Assembly (NCBI GenBank): GCA_016719885.1
Contig: JADJYF010000026.1
Span: forward strand, 372,001-436,000
From: Pseudomonadota bacterium
GTDB taxonomy: Bacteria; Pseudomonadota; Gammaproteobacteria; Ga0077536
DNA length: 64,000 bases
Reading direction: 5' to 3'
The notes under the pieces were generated by a model that was not told the DNA's origin, made no database searches, and saw only the letters and a program-made list of their open reading frames with translations. This document shows, piece after piece, positions 41,856 through 51,202 of this stretch. How positions within the stretch are numbered: the stretch's first letter is position 1; each line of letters starts with the position of its first letter. The translations under genes and the position numbers were made by a program.

Positions 41856-42849
41856 ATGACCATCGACATTCTAGGACTCACCTGCAGGCTGGCGCTGCAC
41901 TCGTTTTCAGTGCTCGAGTCGCGTCTGTCCATCGTGATGTTCCACAGCGTTCTCGATGCGCCAGACCCGTTGCGCAGGGACTCGCCCGGGATTGCCGAAT
42001 TCGACGCCCAGATCCGTTGGCTGAGCGGCAGCTTCCGGATTTTGCCGCTGCGCGAGGCCACCGAAAAGCTGTGGGCAGGACGATTACCGGCTCGCGCGCT
42101 GTGCATCACCTTCGACGACGGCTATCGCGACAATGTCGTCAATGCTTTGCCGGTGCTGCTCAAGTACCAGGTGCCGGCGACGTTTTTCGTGACCACCCGC
42201 TATACGCACGGGGGCATGATGTGGAACGACCGCGTGATCGAGGCCATCAGGGCCTGGCCGCACGACACCATCGAGATGGCGAGCTTTGGGTTGGAAGATG
42301 TTGCGCTGGGGGAAGACCGTCACGATGCAGCGCTGAGGATGCTTGGCCGTATCAAATACCTGCCCTACGATGAGCGCGAAGCAGTCACGACCGAACTACT
42401 GGCGCGCAGTGGTGCGCGTCCGGCGCGGATGATGATGGACGACGCGGAGATTCGCGACTTGCATCGTGCCGGCATGGAAATCGGCGGCCATACCGGTGAC
42501 TCACCCGATCCTGTGCGCCCTGGACGATCAACGCGTTCGGCAGGAAATCATCGACAACAAGTCGCAGCTCGAGACCATCCTCGGCGAACGCATCGACTCC
42601 TTCGCCTACCCCAACGGCCGCCCACAAACGGATTTCGCTGCGCGACACATCGCCATGCTGCGCGACAGCGGATATGTGCGCGCGGTAACCACCGCGGCAG
42701 GCACATCCAACGCCGCCACCAATCCCTGGCAGTTGCCGCGCTACACACCTTGGGACTTGAGGCACTGGCGATACCTGGGGCAGATGCTCAAGAACTATTT
42801 CGTGGCCGGAGAACAACTGCCCGGCACGCCGACAGCCGCACCGCGATGA
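41856..42849 (+). pseudogene. Polysaccharide deacetylase, interrupted by a single-base insertion
   Basis: The NodB-fold deacetylase would be about 330 residues. The N-terminal frame starts at the ATG at 41856 and includes IVMFHSVLD and the catalytic metal motif CITFDDGYRDN. It reads normally to MEIGGHT and then goes out of frame. Removing one G at about 42495 restores GGHTVTHPIL, the conserved metal-binding histidine motif, and the frame then runs through ERIDSFAYPNGRP to a stop at 42849. Intact homologs remove N-acetyl groups from surface polysaccharides. As both halves are well preserved, this is either a recent mutation or a base-calling error. A second, intact deacetylase of a different subgroup lies at 54853-55749. 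Confidence 0.85.
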
Positions 42850-42886
42850 ACACACCGCGCCACGCCCGGCGCGCATGACGCCACGC

Positions 42887-44098
42887 TCAGGGCATGAGCT
42901 GACGGGCGCGCGCGAACACTTCCATTTGCCCGCGGCTGGTGTCTTGCCAACTGAAATTCTCGGCGTAGGCGCGCGTATCGGCACGCGCCGGCGCGTTTTC
43001 GAACAGACGACGCACGCCGTCCGCGATGCCCGCACCTGAGCGCTCATCGATCAGCACACCGGCGGCGGGCGCCGCCACCACTTCGGGCGTGCCCCATACC
43101 CGTGTCGCAACGACGGGTGTGCCACAGGCCATGGCTTCCAGCAGCACATTCGCCCATCCCTCACGGCTCGAGGCAAGAATCAAGGCATCGGCGGCGCCGT
43201 AATAATTTCGCAGTTCGGCCTGAGGAACCAATCCCACGAAACGGGTGCGTTGGTCGACGCCGAGTTTACGCGCGAGCTTTTCCAGCGCCTGCCTGTCGGG
43301 CCCGCTACCTATGATGAAAAGCCGATGGTCTGGCAGTTGCCGCAACGCTTCGAGGATCAGGTGATGGCCCTTGAGTTCAATCAGGTTCCCGACCGACAAC
43401 AACATGGGCCCGTCGACGCCGAGCGCGGCACGCGCGCTGGCGCGGTCGACGGGCGCAAAGCGGTCGAGGTCGACACCGTTGCGCAATACGGTGATTTTCT
43501 CGCCCGCCACGCCGACTTCCATGAGTCGGTCCCGCAGCGCCGAGCACACCGTCACGAGGGCCTGCGCATGCTCGGCCGCCCACAGGATCCAGCGTCGCGG
43601 CAGGGCAAAATTCAGCATTTCGGTAATATCGCTGCCGCGCGCGGTAATGGTGACCGGCAGTCCGAGTTCACGACCCAGCATCACGGCCGCCACACCGTCA
43701 GGATAAAAAAAGTGCGCGTCTATGACATCGAAGGGCTGGACGCGGTGCAGATCGGCAACCAGGTTGCGGGTTGCGCGATACATGAGCCACGGCGCGACGT
43801 GCCAACTCACTTTAGGGAGCACCGGAAAGCGCGGGTGGTAAACCTGCATGCCGTCGGCTTGTTCCTGGCGAGGTACCGAGGCATACACACCATACTGACC
43901 AAAGGCCTTCGCGGTGCTCGGGAACCACGGCACGGGCGCGACCACCCGACTGCGCGCCGCGCAGTCCTGCACAAGCTGTTTGAGGCGTTGAGCAACGAAG
44001 ATGCCGTGGCGCGGCTGCAGTGAATTGGGATACAGCGCGGAATAGGTCAAAAGTTCGAGCGCTGGTTGGGCGGACGGTGAGTGCGTGGGCGTCGACAT
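42887..44098 (-). CDS. Glycosyltransferase family 4 (group 1)
   Basis: This 403-residue GT-B glycosyltransferase starts with LLTYSALYPNSLQPRHGIFVAQRL, quoted here as YSALYPNS and RHGIFVAQRL, an EpsD-like opening. It has the donor-site blocks VTVLRNGVDLDRF-like (ITVLRNGVDLDRFAPV), LLSVGNLIELKGHH and SREGWANVLLEAMACGTPVVATRVWG with the conserved E-x7-E pair. It likely adds one sugar of the repeat unit at the inner face of the cytoplasmic membrane. It converges with the frameshifted deacetylase and diverges from the glycosyltransferase at 44640 across a 541-base spacer. Confidence 0.9.
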   Translation of the reverse strand: MSTPTHSPSAQPALELLTYSALYPNSLQPRHGIFVAQRLKQLVQDCAARSRVVAPVPWFPSTAKAFGQYGVYASVPRQEQADGMQVYHPRFPVLPKVSWHVAPWLMYRATRNLVADLHRVQPFDVIDAHFFYPDGVAAVMLGRELGLPVTITARGSDITEMLNFALPRRWILWAAEHAQALVTVCSALRDRLMEVGVAGEKITVLRNGVDLDRFAPVDRASARAALGVDGPMLLSVGNLIELKGHHLILEALRQLPDHRLFIIGSGPDRQALEKLARKLGVDQRTRFVGLVPQAELRNYYGAADALILASSREGWANVLLEAMACGTPVVATRVWGTPEVVAAPAAGVLIDERSGAGIADGVRRLFENAPARADTRAYAENFSWQDTSRGQMEVFARARQLMP

Positions 44099-44639
44099 GT
44101 CACGCCGCCGTCCGCTTGAGCTTGTTGAATGCCGTCGACGTCACCATGATCTCGATACCTATTGGGGCTGCTTGGCAGCGTACCGCTCCGTTTTTCTGTA
44201 CCTGCGTTCGCCGCTCACGCGCCGCAACACCCGTCCGCTCATCGTGGCGGCGTATTCGCGGTCGGCCGCCGCGGACTCGCGCGCCACGGCAAGCTGAACA
44301 TATCGACCACGCGCGGTGAGAATCGAGGCCGTTCCGCGGAACCCACGCCACGCGCCCTGCAAACACACCATCTCCCCAGGCAGAAAGCCGCGGCACGTCC
44401 GGCGCAGCCATGCGCGTAGGTCCGCGAGAGCATCCGCAAGCTTGTTCAATGCCGGCCGCTAATTACAGGCGAGCCCGATCCATGCTATTTTCCAGGCCAC
44501 AGATTTTACATGTTTTCAATATGTTAGAGATGAGAAATTATCCATCTGTACGGCCCTGGGCGACGCTTGGTCGGCGGCCGGGCAGAACGTCACCCGCGGT
44601 CATGCGCGGTCCGCGGCACGCACCGTTGGAAAGCGCCGC
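44099..44639. other. Divergent spacer between two glycosyltransferase genes
   Basis: The region lacks a clear gene. A 96-codon frame on the minus strand (44159-44449, TTG start) has composition not far from coding but no recognised similarity. A markedly AT-rich patch at about 44485-44545 stands out. On the plus strand it holds TTTTCA (44513-44518) and AATTAT (44537-44542) 18 bases apart, a weak candidate promoter for the downstream glycosyltransferase. Confidence 0.4.
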
Positions 44640-45851
44640 ATGAGCACCTTGCTCGTTCTGGGCTATTGGCTATTGGCGGCGATGGTGGTGTTTCCCTACA
44701 TCGGCTATCCCCTGACGCTGTGGCTGTTGATCAGGCTGCGCGGCCCCTATCGCCCTGTCGAGTCGGGTGATCATCTGCCTGGCGTCACCTTGATCATTTC
44801 CGCCTTCAACGAGGCTGCGGTGCTCGATGCCAAGCTCAACAACGCCCGCGCGCTCGACTATCCCACGGACAAGCTGCAAATCGTGGTGATTTCCGACGCC
44901 AGCGACGACGGCACCGACGACATCGTACTCAAGCACGCCGCACAGGACTCGCGGGTCGTTCTGCATCGGCAGGAAGAAAGGCGCGGCAAGACCGCCGGAC
45001 TCAATCACGGTATCGAAAAAGCCAATGGCGAAGTCGTGGTGTTCTCCGATGCCAACGCCATGTACGAAGCGGCGGCGATACGCGAACTGGTCGCGCCATT
45101 GGCCGATCCCAAGGTCGGATACGTGGTTGGCGCCGCGCACTACAGTGACGGTGACGCCGGCCAGGCCCAGCACAGCGAAGGCCTTTACTGGCGCTATGAA
45201 CTGGCCATCAAGGAAATGGAATCGGCCTTCGGCTCGGTGGTCGGCGGCGATGGCGCCATCTATGCGATTCGCCGCGGACTCTTCTGGCCACTGCGCGAGG
45301 ACGACATCAACGACTTCGTCAATCCTCTGCAAATCATTGCTGCCGGCTACCGCGGCGTGTTCAATCCCAAGGCGCGCTGCTACGAAGAAGGCGCCGATTC
45401 GTTCGGCAAGGAATTCAAACGCAAGCGCCGCATCGTCAACCGCAGCTGGCGCGCATGGCGGCGCTACGGTGCGGGCGTTCGAAATGCCGACAACCCGGCT
45501 TTCCTCTTCCAGATCGTGGCCCACAAGATCATTCGCTGGTTCGCGATGCCCCTGATCGCACTACTCGCCGTCGTCAACCTGCTGCTTGTCGTCGACGGCC
45601 ACGCAGGCATCTACCTGTTGTCGCTGCTGGGGCTGCTGCTTTCGGCGGTGCTCGCGGTACGCGGACATCAACTGAACCAGCGCGGCGAACCCCAACCGAA
45701 GCTCGTCTATCTCTTCTATTACTTTTACCTGGTCAACTGGGCGGCACTGCTTGGCATCTATGACGAGTTCCGCGGCGTCCGACACAGCAAATGGGACCAC
45801 GTTCGAAGTGCGACGCCTGCCTCCGGCGAAGCGGATCGGTCGGCCCCTTAG
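44640..45851 (+). CDS. Membrane glycosyltransferase family 2
   Basis: This 403-residue protein has an N-terminal membrane segment and a GT-A domain: VTLIISAFNEAAVLDAKL, the nucleotide-binding ISDASDDGTDDI, the DxD-like motif in VVFSDANAMYE, and the later Q/R-x-x-R-W-type end KRKRRIVNRSWRAWRR. Two to three more membrane helices follow near residues 300-370. This is the layout of processive or poly-isoprenyl-linked GT2 enzymes such as those of cellulose or hyaluronan type, although the acceptor is not predictable. It stands alone on the plus strand with the spacer before it, and 204 bases separate it from the next gene. Confidence 0.9.
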   Translation: MSTLLVLGYWLLAAMVVFPYIGYPLTLWLLIRLRGPYRPVESGDHLPGVTLIISAFNEAAVLDAKLNNARALDYPTDKLQIVVISDASDDGTDDIVLKHAAQDSRVVLHRQEERRGKTAGLNHGIEKANGEVVVFSDANAMYEAAAIRELVAPLADPKVGYVVGAAHYSDGDAGQAQHSEGLYWRYELAIKEMESAFGSVVGGDGAIYAIRRGLFWPLREDDINDFVNPLQIIAAGYRGVFNPKARCYEEGADSFGKEFKRKRRIVNRSWRAWRRYGAGVRNADNPAFLFQIVAHKIIRWFAMPLIALLAVVNLLLVVDGHAGIYLLSLLGLLLSAVLAVRGHQLNQRGEPQPKLVYLFYYFYLVNWAALLGIYDEFRGVRHSKWDHVRSATPASGEADRSAP

Positions 45852-46055
45852 CACAAAGTCGAACACGGCAGTCGTATTGTTACCGCATGGCCCGCACACT
45901 CCGCATCGTCGCGCTCGTGCTCGACGCCTGGGATGGGGCGGACGAGTGGACGCGCTCACCGTCGTCCGCGGGCGGATTTACAAACATAAGATTATTGTCT
46001 GCGGCGCAACTTCAGCCCTGCATGCAAACCACCTCGGCGTTCTGAAGCGGCTGTC

Positions 46056-47264
46056 ATGAAGATTCTCCACGTTCTCGATCACTCCCTGCCGCACTACGAT
46101 GGCTACGCGTTCCGTTCCTGGGAGATCATCCGCTTCCAGCGCGCCCTCGGCATGGAGACGGTGCACGTCACCTCCCCCAAGCATGCGGGAAGCAAGGGCG
46201 GCGTCGAACAGGCCGAGGGCCTGGAGTTCTTCAGGACGGCAATGCCCGGCGGCATCTACACGCTTCCCATCCTGGACCAGGTCGGCGTGGTGCGCGCACT
46301 AAAGAAGCGCGTCGCGGAGATTGTGGAGACCACCCGGCCGCAGCTGATTCATGTCCACTCGCCGTCCTTGAATGGCTTGGCGGCCATCGGCGTGGCCCGC
46401 CAGGCTGGTATTCCCATCCTTTACGAGGTGCGGTCGTTCTGGGAAGACGCGGCCGTCGATGCGGGCAGTTGCACGGAAGGCGACCTGCGCTACACCTTGA
46501 CCCGCGCCAGCGAAACGCATGTGGTGCGACGGGTCGATCACGTGGTGCCGATCTGTCGGGGTATCGCCGACGATCTGAAAGCGCGCGGCGTCGCAGACAG
46601 CAAGATGACGGTGGTGCAGAACTCGGTCGATTTCGCGCGCTTCAGCACCGAGCTTCACTATGACGCCGAACTCGCGAGCCGTTACGGGCTCAAGCGCGGA
46701 CACACCCTGGGTTTCGCCGGCTCGTTCTTCACTTTCGAAGGCCTCGCGGTGCTCATCGACGCGATGGCGATACTGCGGCGGAGCAATCCGGACTATCGGC
46801 TGCTGCTGGTCGGCGATGGCGTCGAACGGGCCGAACTCGAAGCGCGGGCGGCGGCGGCCGGCGTGAGCGGTGAAGTCATATTCACCGGGCGCGTGCCGCA
46901 CGCCGACATCGAAAAGTTCTACGGCATCATGGATGTCCTGGTCTATCCGCGTACTCCGATGCGCCTGACCGAACTGGTGACGCCGCTCAAACCCCTCGAA
47001 GCCATGGCCTACGGCAAGGCGGTCCTAGCCTCGGATGTCGGTGGACACCGGGAACTGATGAAGCATGAACAGACCGCGCTGCTGTTCCAGGCGGGCTCGG
47101 CCCCGGCCTTGGCGGCCGCCGCCGATCGCCTGCTGTCCGACAGCGGGCTGCAACAAGCTCTGCGGGGCCGGGCGCGGGCTCACGTCGAACAGAACCACAA
47201 CTGGGTCAATACCGTGAAGAAATACGTGGGCGTCTACGAGCGCCTTGTCGGCGGCCGTCCATGA
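46056..47264 (+). CDS. Glycosyltransferase family 4, exosortase A-associated
   Basis: This 402-residue GT-B glycosyltransferase begins MKILHVLDHSLPHYDGYAFR, the opening of a glycosyltransferase subgroup found in XrtA exopolysaccharide loci (Daro_2409 type). The donor site is visible as VVQNSVDFARF, LGFAGSFFTFEGL and VYPRTPMRLTELVTPLKPLEAMAYGKAVLASDVGG (seen as TPLKPLEAMAYGKAV). It probably adds a repeat-unit sugar. It is followed after 97 bases by an amidotransferase gene on the same strand, so the two are probably co-expressed. Confidence 0.92.
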   Translation: MKILHVLDHSLPHYDGYAFRSWEIIRFQRALGMETVHVTSPKHAGSKGGVEQAEGLEFFRTAMPGGIYTLPILDQVGVVRALKKRVAEIVETTRPQLIHVHSPSLNGLAAIGVARQAGIPILYEVRSFWEDAAVDAGSCTEGDLRYTLTRASETHVVRRVDHVVPICRGIADDLKARGVADSKMTVVQNSVDFARFSTELHYDAELASRYGLKRGHTLGFAGSFFTFEGLAVLIDAMAILRRSNPDYRLLLVGDGVERAELEARAAAAGVSGEVIFTGRVPHADIEKFYGIMDVLVYPRTPMRLTELVTPLKPLEAMAYGKAVLASDVGGHRELMKHEQTALLFQAGSAPALAAAADRLLSDSGLQQALRGRARAHVEQNHNWVNTVKKYVGVYERLVGGRP

Positions 47265-47361
47265 ACGCTGCATGCGCCTTCCATGAGCAGTGCGCCCAGG
47301 CGACGGCGGGCACGCGCCGCGACGCCGTCCATTCATGTATCTGCCAGCGAATTGACCTGCC

Positions 47362-49239
47362 ATGTGCGGCATAGTCGGCGTCCATTACTTCGACCGCGCG
47401 CGGCGCGTCAGCCCGGACGTGCTGCGCATGATGAACGATCAGATCGTGCATCGCGGGCCCGATGACGAAGGCCAGGCGTGTTTTGGCCACACCGGCATTG
47501 GCATGCGCCGCCTGTCGATCATCGATCTTGGCGGCGGACACCAGCCGATATTCTCACCGTCGGGGCAACAAGCCATCGTATTCAATGGCGAAGCGTTCAA
47601 TTTCCAGGAGCGCCGCGAGGAGCTGCTCAAAGCAGGACATCAATTCACGACGCACAGCGATACCGAGGTCGTTCTGCATCTCTACCTCGCCCACGACACC
47701 GACTTCATCGATTACATCAATGGCATGTTCGGGCTGGCGATCTGGGATGCGACCAAGGAGCGGCTGCTCATTGCCCGCGACCGGCTCGGCATCAAGCCGC
47801 TTTACTACTACCTGGACGGCGAGAAACTCGTCTACGGCTCGGAAATAAAATCACTGCTGGCGCACCCCGACATCGGCCGTTCGCTGGATGTCGACAGCCT
47901 GCGCCTGTACCTGCAGTACGGCTTCTCGCCCGCGCCGCACACCCTGTTGCGCGGCATTCGCAAGCTGCCGCCGGGCCACATGCTGCTGACCACCGAGACC
48001 GGCGTCGAGATCAAGAAATACTGGGATGTCTCCTACGCGGACAAGCTGCGCGGCAGCGCCGACGAGATAGCCGCCGAACTCTACGACCTGCTGCGCAGTT
48101 CGGTGCGCTACCGCATGATCGCCGACGTGCCGTTGGGCGCCTTCCTCAGCGGCGGCATGGATTCGAGCAGCATCATCCATATCATGCGCGACCTCGGCAC
48201 GCAGGACATCAGCACCTACAACATCGGCTATGGAAGCGCGTTCGCCGAACACGACGAATCATCGGAAGCGCGCGACATCGCCCGGCACTACGGCACGCGG
48301 CATCACGAGATCCTGGCCGAACCTGACGTGCGCAACCTGTTTCCGAAGCTCATCCGTTACATGGACGAGCCGATCGCCGATTCGTCGTTCGTCGTCACCT
48401 ACCTCGTGTCGCAATTGGCGCGCGAATCGGTGAAAGTCATCCTGTCCGGCGTGGGCGGCGATGAACTGTTCGGCGGCTATCGCCGATATTTCAACATCGG
48501 GCTCAACCGCTGGTGGCAACGCTTGCCGCGTGCACTGCGTCAAGGGCTGATCGCACCGCTGTTCTCCGCCCTGCCCGAGGATCGCAACAACCGGGTCCTG
48601 AACTACGTGCGTCTGGCCAAGGGTTTCATACGCACGGCGGAGCAGCCGCCGGCCCAGCAGTACGGCGCGATGATGCAGGTGCTGGCGCCCGGCATGCTGG
48701 CCCCCTCCCTCGCCGCCTCCCATGACGTGCTCCAGCCTTTCACCGACACGCTCGCCGATTGCGACGCCAGCGGGATCCTGGACCGCATCATGTACGTCGA
48801 TCTCAAAACCTCCCTGCCGGAGCAGTTGCTGCTGTTGACCGACAAGATGTCGATGGCGTGTTCACTCGAAGTGCGGGTGCCCTACCTTGATTACCGTGTC
48901 GTGGAATTTGCGGCGCGAATTCCCGAGGATTTGAAGATCCGCGGCATGCAGTTGCGCCACATCCAGCGGCGCACCTTCAAGGACCGCCTGCCCGATGCCG
49001 TGCTCAATCGACGCAAACGAGGTTTCGGCGCGCCGGTCGGCGCGTGGCTGCGCGGCGAACTGCGGGAGATGCTCGAGGATCTGCTGTCCACCGCGCGACT
49101 GGAGCGCCAGGGCTTGTTCAATACCAGCCAGGTCCGGGCGCTGGTCGACGGCCACATGGAACGACGTATCGATGGCACCGATGGTCTGTTGGCCTTGCTG
49201 ACGTTCCAGCTATGGCAGGAGGAATTCCTCGCGCTCTGA
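47362..49239 (+). CDS. Asparagine synthase (glutamine-hydrolysing)-type amidotransferase
   Basis: This 625-residue protein has both AsnB halves. The N-terminal glutaminase starts Met-Cys-Gly-Ile (MCGIVGVHYF), so Cys2 becomes the catalytic N-terminal residue; RLSIIDLGGGHQP and FNGEAFNFQE complete the glutamine site. The synthetase half has FLSGGMDSSSIIHI, YNIGYG and SGVGGDELFGGYRRYF. In EPS loci such proteins are thought to amidate uronic acids or amino-acid substituents rather than make free asparagine. It is transcribed with the glycosyltransferase at 46056 and ends 28 bases from the convergent amidotransferase. A GC-rich 6-bp hairpin at 49240-49254 lies between the two stops. Confidence 0.92.
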   Translation: MCGIVGVHYFDRARRVSPDVLRMMNDQIVHRGPDDEGQACFGHTGIGMRRLSIIDLGGGHQPIFSPSGQQAIVFNGEAFNFQERREELLKAGHQFTTHSDTEVVLHLYLAHDTDFIDYINGMFGLAIWDATKERLLIARDRLGIKPLYYYLDGEKLVYGSEIKSLLAHPDIGRSLDVDSLRLYLQYGFSPAPHTLLRGIRKLPPGHMLLTTETGVEIKKYWDVSYADKLRGSADEIAAELYDLLRSSVRYRMIADVPLGAFLSGGMDSSSIIHIMRDLGTQDISTYNIGYGSAFAEHDESSEARDIARHYGTRHHEILAEPDVRNLFPKLIRYMDEPIADSSFVVTYLVSQLARESVKVILSGVGGDELFGGYRRYFNIGLNRWWQRLPRALRQGLIAPLFSALPEDRNNRVLNYVRLAKGFIRTAEQPPAQQYGAMMQVLAPGMLAPSLAASHDVLQPFTDTLADCDASGILDRIMYVDLKTSLPEQLLLLTDKMSMACSLEVRVPYLDYRVVEFAARIPEDLKIRGMQLRHIQRRTFKDRLPDAVLNRRKRGFGAPVGAWLRGELREMLEDLLSTARLERQGLFNTSQVRALVDGHMERRIDGTDGLLALLTFQLWQEEFLAL

Positions 49240-49267
49240 CGCCGCTCAGCGGCGGCCGGGCGCGACG

Positions 49268-51163
49268 CTAACGCGCGCCGCTCTTGCCCAGGAACGCGTC
49301 GAACATCATGAGCGTCCACAGCAATGCGCTGTAGTCGCGGCGTCCGGACTGGTGGGCGTCGATGAGGTGGCGCAGGAAGGGTTCATTGAAATAGCCCGTG
49401 GCACGCAGGCGCTCGCCCAGCACCACCGCCGTGATCTTCTCGCGCAAGGCGCCGCGGAACCACTTCGCCAGCGGCACGGCGAAGCCCATCTTGGGCCGAT
49501 ACAGGATGTGCTCGGGGAGCAGCGGTTCCAGGCACTTCTTGAACAGGTATTTGCCCTCGCCTCCGTGCAGCTTCAGGTTTGCCGGCAGGCTCGAGGTCCA
49601 TTCCACCAGTTCATGGTCGAGCAGCGGCACACGCACTTCCAGCGCATGGGCCATGCTCGCGCGATCGACCTTGGTCAGGATGTCGCCCGGCAGGTAGGTC
49701 TTCATGTCCAGGTATTGCACCAGTGACAGCGCGTCGTCGGTGGGCGATGCGGCGGCGTGCCGGCGCAACACCTCCTGCGCGGAATAGCCCTGTAGTTCGC
49801 GCTTGATGGCCGGCGAAAACAGTTTGCCACGCAGTTCGTCGCTGAATATCGAAATCGTATGGAAATAGGCGGCCACCGAGTCACGCGCCAACGACTGGAA
49901 CGTGGTCTTGGCGCGGAACACGCGAGGCGCCCAGTCGGCTTTCGGATACAGAGCGCCGAGCGGCCCGAACACCGCGCGCCGAACGTTGAGCGGCAGCAGG
50001 CGGCGCACCGCCTCTTCGGCCATGTGCAGCCTGTAGCGACGATAGCCGGCGTGGTTCTCGTCGCCGCCATCGCCGGACAGCGCCACGGTCACCCGTTCAC
50101 GCGCGAGCTCACAGACCCGGTAGGTCGGCAGCGCCGAACTGTCGGCATAGGGCTCGTCGTAGAGATCGATGAGCTTGTCGACCAACGAGAAGTCGTCGGG
50201 ACTCACCATCCGCGAATGATGGGTGGTACCGAAGCGCTGGGCGATCTCCGAGGCGTAGCTCGATTCATCGAAGCCCGCGACGTCGAAGCCTATGGAGCAG
50301 GTGTTGACCGCCGAACCCTGCAGCCCCGCCATCATCGCCACCACCGCCGAGGAGTCCACGCCGCCGGACAGAAATGCGCCGAGCGGGACTTCCGACACCA
50401 TCTGCGAGCGCACCGACTCGCGGGTTCGTTGCAGCAGTTCATCGGCGGCGTCGCCGACGCTCAGCCGCGCATCGAGACGGAATGGCACGTCCCAGTATTG
50501 CCGCGGCGTATCGAGCCCCTTGCCACGCGTGAGGCTGAGGCAATAGCCGGGCGCGAGCTTGGCCACGGAACGGTAGATCGTGCGCGGCTCGGGCACGTAG
50601 CCGTAGGAGAAGTAATCCTCCACCGCGCACGGATCGATTTCGCGGCGCAGTTCCGGGCACAGGGTGAGCGATTTCAATTCCGAGGCGAACAGCACGCGGC
50701 CATCGGCCAGCCCGGCAAAATACAGCGGCTTGACGCCCAGGTGGTCGCGGGCGAGAAACAAGGTCTCGCGCGTCGCATCCCACACCGCGAATGCAAACAT
50801 GCCGCGCAGGCGCCGCACGCAGTCTTCCTGCCAATGCAGCCAGGCATTGAGCAGCACCTCGGTATCGGAGTGGGTGCGGAAGCTGTAGCCGGCCGCTTCG
50901 AGTTCGCGGCGCAGCTCCTGGAAGTTGTAGATCTCGCCGTTGAAGGTCAGCCAGCAACGCCGATCGTCGCTGGCCATCGGCTGCTGACCGGTGGCGAGAT
51001 CGATGATCGACAACCGACGGTGGCCCAGCCCGACGCCCGGTTCGCGATGGTAGCCCGATTCGTCAGGGCCGCGATGGGTCAGCGCATCGGTCATCCGGCG
51101 CAACAGACCCTCGTCGATTTCGCTGGTCCCGCGTAGGTCAACGATACCCGCTATGCCGCACAT
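49268..51163 (-). CDS. Exosortase A system-associated amidotransferase (AsnB family)
   Basis: This 631-residue AsnB-type protein starts MCGIAGIVDLRG, with the catalytic Cys2. It has RLSIIDLATGQQPM and LTFNGEIYNFQELR in the glutaminase domain, then FLSGGVDSSAVVAMM, SIGFDVAGFDES and LSGDGGDENHAGYRRYR in the synthetase domain. The match in layout and wording is to the amidotransferase that normally accompanies XrtA and the stp-type glycosyltransferases, as it does here (glycosyltransferase 39 bases upstream, then xrtA). It presumably transfers amide nitrogen to a carboxyl group of the exopolysaccharide or its precursor. Confidence 0.94.
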   Translation of the reverse strand: MCGIAGIVDLRGTSEIDEGLLRRMTDALTHRGPDESGYHREPGVGLGHRRLSIIDLATGQQPMASDDRRCWLTFNGEIYNFQELRRELEAAGYSFRTHSDTEVLLNAWLHWQEDCVRRLRGMFAFAVWDATRETLFLARDHLGVKPLYFAGLADGRVLFASELKSLTLCPELRREIDPCAVEDYFSYGYVPEPRTIYRSVAKLAPGYCLSLTRGKGLDTPRQYWDVPFRLDARLSVGDAADELLQRTRESVRSQMVSEVPLGAFLSGGVDSSAVVAMMAGLQGSAVNTCSIGFDVAGFDESSYASEIAQRFGTTHHSRMVSPDDFSLVDKLIDLYDEPYADSSALPTYRVCELARERVTVALSGDGGDENHAGYRRYRLHMAEEAVRRLLPLNVRRAVFGPLGALYPKADWAPRVFRAKTTFQSLARDSVAAYFHTISIFSDELRGKLFSPAIKRELQGYSAQEVLRRHAAASPTDDALSLVQYLDMKTYLPGDILTKVDRASMAHALEVRVPLLDHELVEWTSSLPANLKLHGGEGKYLFKKCLEPLLPEHILYRPKMGFAVPLAKWFRGALREKITAVVLGERLRATGYFNEPFLRHLIDAHQSGRRDYSALLWTLMMFDAFLGKSGAR

Positions 51164-51202
51164 AGGCGCTCTCCATTCGTCGGTTCGGCCAACGGCATGC
51201 CT

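Noticed and set aside
44159..44449. 96-codon minus-strand frame (TTG start) between two glycosyltransferase genes
   Set aside because: Its composition is not far from coding, but it has no similarity, an uncommon start and no clear ribosome-binding site; left unannotated.
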